This document shows positions 14,156 through 25,600 of a stretch of DNA of 64,000 nt, one piece after another (positions within the stretch are counted from its first letter, which is position 1; each line of letters starts with the position of its first letter). The stretch is from Cenococcum geophilum 1.58. Lineage: Eukaryota > Ascomycota > Dothideomycetes > Gloniales > Gloniaceae. The notes below the pieces were generated by a model, which searched no databases, had not been told where the DNA came from, and worked only from the letters and a program-made list of their open reading frames with translations. The translations under genes were made by a program, and so were the position numbers. Location: positions 682,241-746,240 of the forward strand of contig KV748236.1 of assembly GCA_001692895.1 (NCBI GenBank), written 5' to 3'.

Positions 14156-14412
14156 GTGCCTGCCTGCCTACCTACCTGCCTGCCTGCCTGCCTACCTACC
14201 TATCTATCTGTCTGTCTGTCTATCTGTACCTACTTATACCTACCTACCTATACCTACTGTCTATGCCTACTATCTGTGCCTACTGTCTATGCCTACCTGT
14301 CTATACCTACCTATTTATGCTACCTGTCTATACTTACCTGTCTATACCTACCGTCTATACCTACCGTCTGTGCCTCCTATCTATGCTACTGTCTATGCCT
14401 ACCTATCTATAA
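14156..14412. repeat. imperfect tetranucleotide microsatellite (CCTG/CCTA/TCTG)n
   Basis: About 250 bp are built from CCTG, CCTA, TCTA and TCTG units, drifting from CCTG-rich on the left to CTAC/TCTA on the right. The plus-strand reading frame across it is a low-complexity artefact. Confidence 0.85.
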
Positions 14413-14725
14413 TTTGGGGGAAAGGTCGGCCCGATCAAAGGCTCCGCCTGATTTGATTGATCGATTAATCGTATTAATTTAAATCGTTCTCTACGGCCGT
14501 TCGCTGGCTGTATATTCGAACGGTGGTCGTCTGGCTCTGGCGACGGTCGACGGTCGTCTGGTTCTGGCGACGGTCCTCAGCTGGCTGCCGTTCTGGTGCC
14601 TCCCTAGGTAGGGAGGATGTAAGGAAGGAAGGGTAAAAAATAAGGTGGCTACCTAGGTATATAGATAAGGGGTACACTTGGCAGAGGTACGTGTAGAGGC
14701 TATCGGGAATATAGCGGGGACCCGA

Positions 14726-15277
14726 TGCAGAGCTTCGTGTAGAGCCTCCGTATGTCGCGCAAAGCCTCGTGCAGAGCCTCTGTACGTAGAGCTTCGTGTA
14801 GAGCTTCGTGCAGAGCTTCGTGTAGAGCCTCATGCAGAGCCTTGTGCAAAGCTTCGTGTAGAGCTTCGTGTAGAGCCTCGCGCAAAGCTTCGTGCAGAGC
14901 TTTGTGTAGAGCTTCGTGTAAGAGCTTCGTGTAGAGCTTCGTGTAGAGCCTCGTGTAGAGCTTCGTGCAAAGCTTCGTGTAGAGCTTCGTGCAAAGCTTC
15001 GTGTAGAGCTTCGTGCAGAGCTCGTGTAGAGCTTCGTGCAGAGCCTCGTACAGAGCCTCTATACGCAGAGCTTCGTATAGAGCTTCGTGCAAGAGCTTCG
15101 TGCAGAGCTTCGTGTAGAGCTTTGTGCAGAGCCTCGTGCAGAGCTTCGTGCAGAGCTTCGTGCAGAGCTTCGTGTAGAGCTTTGTGCAGAGCCTCGTGCA
15201 GAGCTTCGTGCAGAGCTTCGTGTAGAGCTTTGTGCAGAGCTTCGTGCAGAGCTTTGTGTAGAGCTTCGTGTAGAGCT
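14726..15277. repeat. 12-bp minisatellite, about 45 copies
   Basis: Tandem units of AGCTTCGTG(C/T)AG vary by transitions and occasional indels. Because the unit is 12 bp, every frame reads as a four-residue repeat. The minus strand gives Glu-Ala-Leu-His, and the plus strand gives Cys-Arg-Ala-Ser or Glu-Leu-Arg-Ala types. There are frame breaks and no credible start or conserved domain, so I do not call a protein. Confidence 0.85.
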
Positions 15278-15285
15278 TTATAGTA

Positions 15286-15465
15286 TTTTTGTTGCGTTTT
15301 TATTGCAGCCGAAAATTAGGGTCTACTTAAGTCGCAATTTGCGGCGATTTATATGGGTAGCCTATGTATTTGTAGCAAATCGCCGCAAGTTGCCGCAAAT
15401 CGCTAAAATCGCGACTTACGCAGGTTTTGCAGACCCCGATTTTCGCTTGCGACAACGTGCCCAAA
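15286..15465. repeat. inverted repeat (hairpin-forming) inside the TIR element
   Basis: The left arm, from about 15289, contains AAGTCGCAATTTGCGGCGAT. The right arm contains its inverse, ATCGCCGCAAGTTGCCGCAA, followed by further inverted similarity out to GCGACAAC. Arms of roughly 60-75 bp with mismatches enclose a spacer near 15350-15375. It occupies the right subterminal part of the element. Confidence 0.65.
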
Positions 15466-16201
15466 AAAAAATTTCCTGATGTTCTTTTATACTAGTAAGA
15501 ACGGCGTAAATATTACTAGCAATTAGGTTACCGTCCTTAGTAATATACACCCTATTCCTTTAAAGGGAGTCTTAAAAATCCTAAATAATATTAATATTAC
15601 CAAGTGCCCAGGTGTCGGCGGTCCATCCTATAAAATCCTCCCTAAAGTATTCCTATAACTGTAAATCGGTATAGTAGCTATCTCGGTAGAATAGAATATA
15701 GTGTAGGAGAAAGCCGTTAACTTATTTTATAGTATAGGTTGTTATATTAAAGGTAAATACGTCCTAATCTTTATTAATAAGTTTCGCGTATATAGCTACC
15801 CCTAGTAGTAAGGAGTCTCTCTAGTTATTTGGAGTAGCCATAGTTATATCTTTAGAGGAAGGGAATATTGGTAGTATAGGGATTGTTGTTTAGTACGCGT
15901 TCGTGACGTATATTTGCGATTATAGGGCTTAGGACTAGTTCTAGCCTTAAATCGCGAAGACTTATAAAGCGTGTTATTTTGTATAATAAACGCAAGAATC
16001 TGTAATCTAGGGAAGGCTTAGGACCAGTTCTAGCCTTTAGATCCTTAGATTCGTAAAAGAGTTCTATTTAAGGTTTAGGACTAGTTCTAACCTTAAAAGA
16101 TAGCTTCCCTTAGCACGAGTAGCACTGGTATAGTGGCTTGTCTCTTCTTGGTAAATACCTAGCTATTCTGTGGTATAACTGTGAAGTTAACCACTAATTA
16201 G

Positions 16202-16413
16202 TGTTGGACTCATAAGGGGATATCACGTAGCTACGGTTCGTAGATAGTATGATAATTCTTATTCTTTTTAAAGAAAGGGGTAAGGAACTTAAGGTTCCTT
16301 ACCACGCTAGTGCCGCGGCGGCACGTGATGGCAACTTGCCGCACGTAACGGCAACTTGCCACACGTGACGGCAATATGCCTCATATAGTGACCATTTGCC
16401 TTTATTCCTAACA
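16202..16413 (-). repeat. LTR (5' in element orientation) of the copia element 8610-16413
   Basis: The segment is 212 bp, TGTTGGACTCAT to TTCCTAACA on the plus strand. It contains the full palindrome GGTAAGGAAC-TTAAG-GTTCCTTACC. On the element strand it is followed immediately by CTAATTAGTGGTTAA, the candidate primer-binding region. GAGTA follows at 16414. Confidence 0.92.
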
Positions 16414-18134
16414 GAGTAAATTACTATATAGCTATAGCTGTAAACCTTCCTAAAGAAATAGACTTAAAATCCGTATATTATATAATATAATAATATAGAG
16501 CTATTCTAGAATAGGACACAGCTTAACCGCTATAACTTTCGCCAGTTTATAAACTTTATAGAAACTTATACTTAATAAATAGATCTAGAGCCCTTTAAAA
16601 ATAAGGATAGTAATATTTATAAGGAGAAGATCGGGTTTATCTAGGCTAAAATTAAGCTAGTAATTTATAACAAAATAAAGCGCGTAGGAGCCCTATTGCG
16701 AATTACTATATATACGGATTTTAAACGAGTAGTTCTAAACGCTAAAGATATAGTAAGGAACTAAACCTCTTTTAGTAGGAAGTTAGGGGGTTACTAAAAG
16801 TATAGGCACTTTAGTAGTAATATAGGGCAGATCTAACCTTTAAAGAAGCCGTTCTTAAAGAGAGCTTTAAAAGGGTTAAAGTTAGAAACCTTAAATAATG
16901 GAAAAAACTTTTAGGGCTAACCTAATACCTATTTAGCACCTTTATGGGAATACTCTAAAAAGTTAAGAGAAAACTCTAGAGGTAGATCCTATTAGAAAAA
17001 TAAGTAGGGTAATAACCGCACTAATAATCTAAAAAAAGAAAAGCCCTAGTTGTGGACCTCTTTTAGCTATAACTAGAGTAAAATATAGAAGGAGAAACTC
17101 TCCGTATTGCTATTAAGCTAGAAATAACACTCCCTATAGGTAAGATGTATTAGTTCTAAGCACTATATAATAATAGTGCTAAAATTAATCTTATACGATA
17201 TAATTTAGTAAAAGAGTATAAACTTATTCTATTATAAAGGTGGCGGAAACCTATTATAGGCTTTTTAAATAAGTGTTAAATTAAACTATATAGTACCTAT
17301 AAGCTTATAGTATTAGTAGCTAATATATACAACCGTATTAAGGTAGTTAGCCTGCAACCCTTTTAGACGGCTAACTTTATAAGTTATAACCTTATCCTTA
17401 GATACCCTTAGCTTATAGAAGTAGATCCTAAAATACGCTTTAAAACTAAAGCCTTTAAATAGTAGAATAATAAAGATTTAGAAGGGCGTATATTACTAAT
17501 AAGCCTAAAGGACATCCTAGAGAATATAGCCCTAGGTAAAATAGTATACGCTCTATACCTAAAGAAGTATCGGATTTAACCCCTATTTAATAGCAAGATG
17601 GGTATAGAGCCTAGTATAGGTAATAACCCCTCTATAATAAAGATTCTATAAAGAACTGCCGGATAGGTTATAAAGACATTATAGGGAGGCGGCGATCTTA
17701 AGGATCTTATAAGATACTTTAACCGTTATAGGTTACTCTAGCTTAAGCAATATACGGAGAATATACTATAGCACTTTAAACGCTACGTTAAGGAGTTCTC
17801 TACCCTCTACTAGCTATTATATAAAACGGTTTAATATACGGTGGCAACTATATATAAGTAACTACTATAGCGTATAATACTGCCCGCGAGTATCTTAAGG
17901 GAGCCCCGGAACCCACCTAATAATAATATAAAAAATAAACGCGACCCCAATTTATTAAATATTCTAGTAGGCCTAAAAAACTTACTAAGGGTATTTTTAG
18001 GTAGGAGAGCTAAAGTCCTACCGCAGAACTTGGAGTACGATTATATAATTAATCTAAAAGAAGGTAAATAACCGCTAATCCTTCCTATCTATAACCTCTC
18101 TTACAAAGAGCTCAAGATTCTACGGGAGTACCTT

Positions 18135-18327
18135 TGTAACCGACTACCGGACCTTGCATATTACCCTGTTTCACCTGCGTCAGCACTACCCTCGCATGTC
18201 TCGGATATGGTTTAAATGACTCATGGGCTCCGGAGTTAGGGGTCTACTTTCATGTATTTATACCACTTGATTTCCATAGATTTACAATCAAGTCGTTCAT
18301 TCAATCCTTTACACTGCAAAGCTTACA
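18135..18327 (+). repeat. 5' LTR of the non-autonomous LTR element
   Basis: The 193-bp LTR begins TGTAACCGACTACC and ends AAGCTTACA. It is nearly identical to 19556-19747. The few differences include one C/T change at GGTTTAAATG versus GGTTCAAATG and small changes near the 3' end. Confidence 0.93.
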
Positions 18328-18342
18328 GTTATGAGCCCGGCC
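18328..18342 (+). other. primer-binding site, initiator tRNA-Met half type
   Basis: GTTATGAGCCCGGCC directly follows the 5' LTR. The first 11 nt are complementary to GGGCTCATAAC, the anticodon arm of yeast-type initiator tRNA-Met. This is the known copia mode of priming by a cleaved tRNA half, not by the CCA end. Confidence 0.65.
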
Positions 18343-19555
18343 TGCCTACCGTACTGCATCTGATCTGTACATTCAGCGCTTACTAAGCAATCAATTGCTA
18401 CCTCGTTCAAGAAGTCACTACTTCTTCCACCTTTGCAAGTGTTTTAAGCCTCTTCCGGGTACCTCTCTTGTACTCGTGATTACCTTTATTTACCAAACGG
18501 ACGGACGATCGAACATCGATTGCATTGAACATCGATCGAACCGAACCGAACCTGACCGTACGAACCCGACCGTACGAACCCCAACCTCCTTTAACCCAGA
18601 TACACAACCATTCGACAGAGTCGACCTATCCACCACAGCGTAACGACCTCATGGNGTCCAAGTGAGAGCCTAGCCAGCGCGATAGCCCGAGCACAGAGCC
18701 AGAGCGAGATGCCAGAGCACGGAGCCAGAGCAGAAGCTAGCTTGGATATACTGATGGGAGAGACAAGGATATTGGGTAGACACAAGGAAGGCACTACCGA
18801 CGGCAGCCAGCAGAGGACCGTCGCCAAAACTAGACAACCGTTCGAACGACCAGCAAGCGAACACCAGATCAATTCGACTGGACCGAACATCGAATATCGG
18901 ATCAAACCAAACCAGAGCCTCAATATAGGCCTGTCACCAAATCAAATCAAGGCCTTCTAGGAAGGCACCAATACTACAACGGAACAATTGATTTTGATTC
19001 CAAAGCACCAATCGAGCCTAAATGGCACCAGCCTAAAATCGGCACCAGTTGCGACAACCGCAACGTTACCAAATTCGACGTCTCAACGTCACCAGATACG
19101 ACGTCTTAACGTCACCAGTCACCTGCAACAACAGCAGCGTCCAAAGCACATCAATGCAATTGAGCAGCTTCATAAGCACGTCAATGCAATTGAACAGCTT
19201 CAAAGATCTACCTCGACTACAGCTCAAATGACTACCTCGAGTTCCACCTCAACTACAGATCAAATGACTACCTCGAATACAGATCAAAACATCTACCTCG
19301 GTTACAGATCAAATGACTACCCCAAGCACGGATTAATTGACTGCCTCGAATGCAGATCAAATCACTACACCTCTTTGAATACAGTCTCCTGAGAGGCTGG
19401 GGAGGACACCTTTTCGAATATAGTCTCCTGGGAGGCTACGGAGGACATCTCTTTGAATACAGCTCTATGTCCAGAGATATAAAGCTGGGGAGTACAGTTT
19501 CTACCTTCATTTTTCTTTCTACAGCTTTGACTACACCGTCAAATCTGGGGGGGTG

Positions 19556-19747
19556 TGTAACCGACTACCGGACCTTGCATATTACCCTGTTTCACCTGCG
19601 TCAGCACTACCCTCGCATGTCTCGGATATGGTTCAAATGACTCATGGGCTCCGGAGTTAGGGGTCTACTTTCATGTATTTATACCACTTGATTTCCATAG
19701 ATTTACAATCAAGTCGCTCGTTCTTTTCCCACACTGCAAAGCTTACA
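19556..19747 (+). repeat. 3' LTR of the non-autonomous LTR element
   Basis: The 192-bp LTR is preceded by a G-rich polypurine tract and followed by the ACCTT duplication, after which gypsy RT-region coding resumes. Confidence 0.93.
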
Positions 19748-22457
19748 ACCTTAATGGGTTACTAGAAAAGGGATAGATCCGGCCTAATAAGTCACCGGTA
19801 GGCGCGCTAATCCTCTTTATCCTAAAACTAGATGGAACTGTAAAGCTATATATAGACTATTACGGTCTTAATAAGATTATAATTAAGAACCGCTACCTAC
19901 TACTACTAGTTAGTAAAATGCTGGATTAACTATTTAGGGTAAAGATCTTTATAAAGCTAGACCTATAAGACGCCTATTATAGGCTCTATATTAAAAAAGG
20001 GGATAAATAGAAGACCGCTTTTAAGACCTAATACGGCCACTTTAAGTATCTAATAATACCTTTTGGGCTAGCTAATACGCCTATAATATTCTAATTATAT
20101 ATTTACAGAGCCTTAGGGGGACTAGTCGACCGTATATATATCGTCTATTTAGATAATATCCTAATCTATTTAAAAGATAAGGATTAGTATAAGTAACACG
20201 TCCGCAAAGTGCTAGAATGTTTAGATAATTAGGGCCTTTACGCTAAGGCGTTAAAGTATATCTTTAATACTAAGCAGGTCGAGTTCTTAGGTTATATTAT
20301 AACACCTATAAGTATAGTTATAGACCTAGTATAAGTGCAGACGATTTAAAAGTGGCTAGAGCTAGAGAGCTATTAGGATATCTAAGTATTCCTAGGCTTT
20401 GCCAATTTCTATAGGCGCTTTATCTATAACTACTTAGACGTCGCCTAATATCTATTTAACTATATTATAGAAGCTTCCTAAGACCTAACCTAAGGAGTAA
20501 AAAGCTTAAAGGCGGTAAAGAAGAAAACTAAGAAGGGACTAACTAAATAGTATAAGCTATAGTTATAGCCTAAAAAGGTTTAAAAGGCCTTTTAGGAACT
20601 ACGCGCAAAGTTTACAAAAGCTCTATTACTGCGGCATTTTGACCTAGATTAGCTACTAATAATAGTTACTAATATATTAATTTTTGCCCTTATTGGTATC
20701 CTACTATAACCTAATAGGTATCTAGACGCTACCCAGCTTCACTAAAGACCAGTAGTATTCTATAGCAGAAAATTTCTGGGACCTAAAGTTAGGTATTATA
20801 CCTATAATAAGGAACTACTGGCTATAGTTAACTGCTTTAAATAGTAGCGATATTACCTTAAGCACACGAGCTATACTACTCGTATACTCTTAGATTACTA
20901 TAATCTACGCTATATTATAACTATAAAGGAGCTTATACCTTAATAAGCTAGATAGGTAGAGGAGCTTATATAATTTAATTTTAAGATTAAATATAAGCTA
21001 GAGGAAAATAACCCTACTAATAGACTGTTATAACGGCCAGACTATACCAAAGGCTTTAAAATAGGAGAAGGAAAACAAATAATAGATATCTTACTCCCTA
21101 TATTATAGAACAAGCTTTAGGTATAGAATACTTAAGCACCTATAGCTTTATATACTAAGTCTTAGGCGGTATAAGCCCTATTAGTTTCCACTAATATTCT
21201 AGTTAATACCTAGTCCGTTACTAATAAGGGTCTAAATATACCTAAATAGGACGTCCCTAATATATTCTCGCAACCTAGTAATATACTATCTCTAATTACT
21301 AAGTTATCCCCTTAAACTAATAGCAAAGCTATAGAGCAATTGGAACTTAGAGCCCTATAATAACTAAAGGACTTTAACCTTATAGCGGCCTTTCTAATAT
21401 ACGCGCATTAAAGAGTTATAAAATCTAGAGAACCATCTAGTCTTATACTTAGAGCAGTATAGGATAAAACAGCTTTTACTTAAAAACTATCTAAAAGGTT
21501 AACGGATCTTATCTATAAGGTGCAATAAAGGGACGCTTTCTATGCCATTCTTAATATGGAAGTAGACTGGAAATATAACGAAAAAGAAGCTACTAGGTAC
21601 TACTATTAGGAACTAGACCTAATAGGCCTACTACGTAGAGGTAGTAAGGTTTAGGTACTATAAGGAGTAAATCTACAACAGAAGATTTTTATAAAGAATT
21701 ACAATAATCCTTTAGGCGGCCACTATAGTTAAGCAAAAATAGTAGAATTACTTTAGCGTAAATACTATTAGCTAAAGCTTAATTAGGAAGTAAAAGAGTA
21801 TATCAGCTATTATAAAAAGTGTTAAGTATATAAGATCCGTAGCACAAGCCATAGGGTCTACTTAAATTAGTTTCCCCCGCTAGTAAGCTATAGTAATATT
21901 ACGCCATAGACTTTATTACGGATCTCCCGCTATCTAAAGATAGCTAAGAATAAATATATAATTCGGTCCTCGTACTTATTAATAGGTTTTTAAAGTATGT
22001 CTAATACCTTTTTATTAATAAGACAATTAACGCATAAGCGCTGCTCGAAGAGAAAGGTCTGCGTTTGGCGAAGATGCGTTAGAAGAGCAACTGTAGAAGA
22101 TGCTGCAGCTGCGCGGAATCCAAATGTGCCTTTCACCAGACGCAAGGAGGTGAGACACGCTGCGAAGCCAATTACCACCTCTCTCCCATGCGTTACTAAG
22201 CTGCAAATGTTCAGGATCAGTTGGCCGTGACAATAGCTTGCTCGGTTCGCTTTCCACAATGGCGGCCTCCTTGTCCACTTCATTCCCTATATTACTGCTT
22301 CCAAGAGAAAACAGTTTTTAGCAAGCTGGTATCGGGGATATGTCAACCGATCTCGTTTCATGGTCCCATCCTTAACCTTCAGATCAGCAAATTGTACTAT
22401 ATTGAGAGTGGCTTGCAGCAAAGACTTTAGTAGATGCTCCATAAAAAAAAAACGAAG

Positions 22458-22638
22458 TGTCGGAATACTTTAACAACGTGCAGAATACATATATCACAAT
22501 GATATATACTATACGGTGTTGTTAATGGATTCTTAAGGTTCTATTCTATAATGCAGTGTTGATGGTACATATACGCGTCTCGCGTAGATTATATATCCTA
22601 CGCACGTAACACGTGAAACGAATGTATATATACCGACA
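22458..22638 (-). repeat. LTR (3' in element orientation) of the copia element 22458-28413
   Basis: The 181-bp LTR has intact TGTCGG...CCGACA ends, with several RIP-type changes against its partner (for example GATTATATATCC versus GATCACGTGTCC). Confidence 0.92.
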
Positions 22639-25600
22639 CTAGCAACTCTTTAAATATTAGGAAACCAATAGAACCTCTTTTGCAATAGTAAGTGTTACAG
22701 GACCATCCTATAACACCTTACACACGCTACCTGCCACGTCCTACCGCATTCTGCCTACTACCGTAAGACCATTATATGTTCGCAATATTGGCAATATCCG
22801 TAATATCCGTAACTTCTACTAAATTCTGCCGAGTCTGCCAAATTCTGCTAGGTCTATTAAATTCTGCCAAATTCTGCTAAGGCCGTAACGGTAAGTATTT
22901 TAACATATAATTACTTTTAACTTCTTTTATATTAAATCTCTTTTCTCTATTAGATGTCCTTTCATTCCACCCACTCCTTAGCCTATAATTCTAAGTAATT
23001 GGTATTAATTAGCTTCTTAAGAGCTATAAATGCCTTGCTCTTAGTCATTAAGTTAGCTGGGTTGCTATTACCATTAATTAATTTTACTTTAGCGATCTCT
23101 TTACGTTTATATAACTGGCGGAGGCACATAACATCTATTATAAGTCGTTTCTCTTATATAGTGCCTAATTTAATAAGGCAGTTATAAAGTAATTTTAAAT
23201 TAGTGCAGAGGATGAGTGGAAGTTCGATTTATAAGATCTGTTTAACTATTACCTTAATTACGGCTCTAATATTAAATCTGTAGGCCATTACGTAGAGTTT
23301 AGATGCTAGCACGCTCCTAGTAACTCTCTTGCATTTAATTAATAACCAATACACGATATTAGCCTTGTTCGTTATGTCTGCTAATACTAGAATATAGCCT
23401 ATTTACAATAAGAGGTCCTTATTATTTATAAATAAGGCGTCCGTAAATACAAGTAGGCGTAGTATATTAATGTCCAGCTTAATATACGTAAGGCCTCTTG
23501 CTAAGTTATTAATTTGCCATTAAAGTCGTTTGTTAAGTACTATAATATTACTCTTTTTAGGGTTAATTACCTAGGTAGCAAAGGAGAGGTTAAAAGAGGC
23601 TTTAGGTTAGCATATAGAGGTAATATACGCGCCTCTAGCACATTATACAACGTATTATTCCTTTATAGTCAGTGCATCATAAACAATACCTCTTAAGCTC
23701 GTGGTTATAGCTATTTTACTAAGGTAAACTATATTTAGGTTCTTACACTGGCGTTCCTAGGTTATTATAATATTACCTTTCTAAAAGAGTTAAATAATGC
23801 ATCCGTTGAATTTAAGTGACTGCTTAACCGTAAGTTGCTTATATTCCTTTACGAGAAAGTAAGCCTCTTCTAGATATTGTTGCTCCGCGTCCGCAAAGGT
23901 AGTATTAGCCAGGAAGAGAGTGTCGTTAGTTTAAAGGCCAACAATACCAAAGTAGTTAGGAGTATTGCTCTATAAGAGGCAAGGGTTATACGTTAATAAG
24001 TTTATATCCAACTCCTTAATATAATAATTGTGGTAGGTTATAAACTAGTAATTACCTACTTCTAGAACACTATATAGAGGTTTAATTACCTTTAGGATTA
24101 AGTTCTTTTTAATGCCTAGTTAGCTTCCTAACTCGTAAGGTGGTTAGATATAGAAGTCTTAATTCAGCTTTATAAGAGACTAAACATACACCTAGGAGAT
24201 ATCTTGTAGGTATAGCTGTGTGCCGTTGCCTCGTAATATTGCTGCGATGCATAGAATAAGGCGTTAGCTAACTCGTTAAATAGTAGGTAACTAGGTTAGT
24301 ATAGTGCCCTTTTTAAGATCGTTATACGCTTAGACGACGAGTCTTAATTTCTTAAAGGCTTTATTAGTGCTGGGGTTCTTAATCTTATCTATAAATCGTA
24401 AGTTAAAGATTCTAACTCCTGTAGGTACGTCCTAAGGGTTAATTATCTTAAATACGCCCTTTTTAATCAGTTCTGTAATTTCCTTTTAACGAGACGTTTT
24501 AAACTGCTTATAGTTGCTATCCTCTTATAAGAATACAGTAATGTCGGCAGTGTTAATGTAAGGGGGGTACTTACGGGGTCTTCCTCTTCCTTAGCGGGGT
24601 AGTTATATTTCTTCCGTTTTAGTAGGGGATGGCTTCTATATAGAGGCGGCTTCTATAGGTGGTTTATTTATATAGGTAGTTTTTAAGACGGTTTCTATAA
24701 TAGGTTAAATACTATTAACTTAAATATTGTCAATTTGGGTGCCGTTAACTTAAGTATCTTTAACTTAAATATATTTAGGGTCTATTAAGTACGGTTTAAC
24801 AATAATACTACAGAACTTTATAGGGCTGCTAGGTAGGTTAACAATATACAATTCTCCTTTAATATTTAGTAGGTTGTGTGGTCCTATCTAGTATCCAGGT
24901 TGTCCTATATTACCTTCTCTCCAGACTAGTACTAAAGAGTTAAGGGGTAGATTATAAATTGCGGTAGTGCTAGGGCCATTACGACTTAGCGCTCCGCTTA
25001 TATCTTCTTCACTTTCTCTATAGCTTTCTTAAATGCAATCACACGCTATATTACTGTAGGTAAAGGTGCATTAAACTCTATCATTTAGGGGTACGCTCTA
25101 AATACTAACAGTATGGGTATTAGGCCGTCTAGTCCTACGGAGTCGTTAATTACTTTAAAGGCCATTTATAGTGCCATGTCCTTATTAATTCCTAGTATCT
25201 TGGAAGTAATAATGTGGTATATGCGTCGTAAGGGGCCATAGTAACGCTCTATTATGCCAATTAAGTTATAAGCTTCGACTGGTACGCTCTTTATAGTACT
25301 ATATTAACCGCGTATTACTTAAACTCTCTACTAATAAAGTTCTTTCCTACGTCGTGTGTAATTATATCTAGGGGGCCTAGGTATATATTAATCTAGCACG
25401 TCCGTAATATATCCCATATATACTTAATGCTAATATTTTATAGCTATCTACCTGTTTAAAATCGGGTGCCTTTATTAACAATATAAAGTACGGGCTTGCT
25501 GTTAATATACATAATATTAACAATAATGCAGTAGTTAAAGTTAATATCGTCCTTTAAGGTAAATCTAAATCTGCCTAGTAACTTTCCGTGTTTTTAACAG

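Larger units (their letters stand above)
13726..15487. mobile_element. 1.76-kb TIR element with minisatellites, flanked by 9-bp duplication
   Basis: The ends AGGAAATTTTTTTTCGGGC (from 13731) and, inverted, AGGAAATTTTTTTTTGGGC (to 15477) extend to CGTTGT on both sides, giving about 25-30 bp of inverted repeat. TATACTAGT flanks it at 13717-13725 and 15488-15496; a 9-bp duplication is typical of Mutator-like elements. The interior holds TTTACGGCAAACT-type repeats (13760-13930), a tetranucleotide repeat (14156-14412), a 12-bp minisatellite (about 14726-15277) and a long inverted repeat at the right end. No transposase is visible, so it would be non-autonomous. The 12-bp array is less RIPped than the copia host. 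The class assignment rests only on the TSD length and termini. Confidence 0.6.
8610..16413 (-). mobile_element. Ty1/copia retrotransposon, complete with LTRs and TSD, RIP-degraded
   Basis: Two 212-bp LTRs (8610-8821, 16202-16413) bound the element. A perfect 5-bp duplication GAGTA flanks it (8605-8609, 16414-16418), inside gypsy gag. Coding is on the minus strand: integrase near 11400-11700, RT near 10130-10400 and RNase H near 9300-9560. The RT active-site box reads TNNT where the related element at 36079-42339 has IDDT, so RIP has removed both aspartates. RNase H closely parallels that element at 41530-41650, so the two are one family. The 5' leader side (13726-15487) carries a separate TIR element. 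All frames contain stops. Confidence 0.88.
18135..19747 (+). mobile_element. non-autonomous LTR retrotransposon (TRIM/LARD-like), copia-type priming
   Basis: The LTRs are 193 bp (18135-18327) and 192 bp (19556-19747) with TGTAAC...TTACA ends and only a few differences. ACCTT is duplicated exactly at 18130-18134 and 19748-19752. Directly after the 5' LTR, GTTATGAGCCC matches the complement of the initiator tRNA-Met anticodon arm, the half-tRNA priming site used by Drosophila copia-like elements. A G-run (19547-19553) before the 3' LTR serves as polypurine tract. The 1.2-kb interior has no gag or pol. Its short ORFs lack recognisable domains, and it holds imperfect repeats (ACTACCTCGA/ACAGATCAAATG at 19205-19330; ACAGTCTCCTG-GGAGGCT at 19380-19465). 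It shows almost no RIP, unlike its gypsy host, so it arrived later. Mobilisation would need an autonomous copia partner. Confidence 0.88.
8100..22027 (+). mobile_element. third Ty3/gypsy element, split by two insertions and truncated 3'
   Basis: Three plus-strand segments belong together: about 8100-8609 (gag-like), 16414-18134 (gag end and protease region) and 19748-22027 (RT, RNase H, integrase). RT reads SPVGALILFILKLDGTVKLY near 19795 and YLDNILIYLKD near 20142, with one catalytic Asp changed. RNase H follows at about 20630-20960. Integrase reaches DFITDLPLSKDS near 21915 and then stops abruptly at 22,027 against transporter pseudogene sequence, so the integrase end and 3' LTR are missing. 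The joints are defined by the duplications GAGTA and ACCTT of the two guests. The 5' boundary and 5' LTR are not resolved. Heavily RIPped. Confidence 0.8.

Noticed and set aside
14156..14482. 108-residue Cys/Leu/Pro-rich ORF resembling a small cysteine-rich protein
   Set aside because: Translation of a tetranucleotide microsatellite.
14726..15277. Repeat array considered as CRISPR
   Set aside because: Units are contiguous 12-mers without unique spacers, in a eukaryotic transposon.
14678..15479. Long ORFs of Cys-Arg-Ala-Ser, Glu-Leu-Arg-Ala or Glu-Ala-Leu-His repeats on both strands
   Set aside because: They are frame readings of a 12-bp minisatellite; every frame is open because the unit is a multiple of three. 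No start context or domain.
18395..19640. Several ORFs of 60-134 residues inside the non-autonomous LTR element
   Set aside because: Overlapping on both strands, no retroelement domain, and one runs into the LTR; more likely chance ORFs.
21990..22430. Plus-strand ORFs near the gypsy end
   Set aside because: Shadows of the minus-strand transporter pseudogene.
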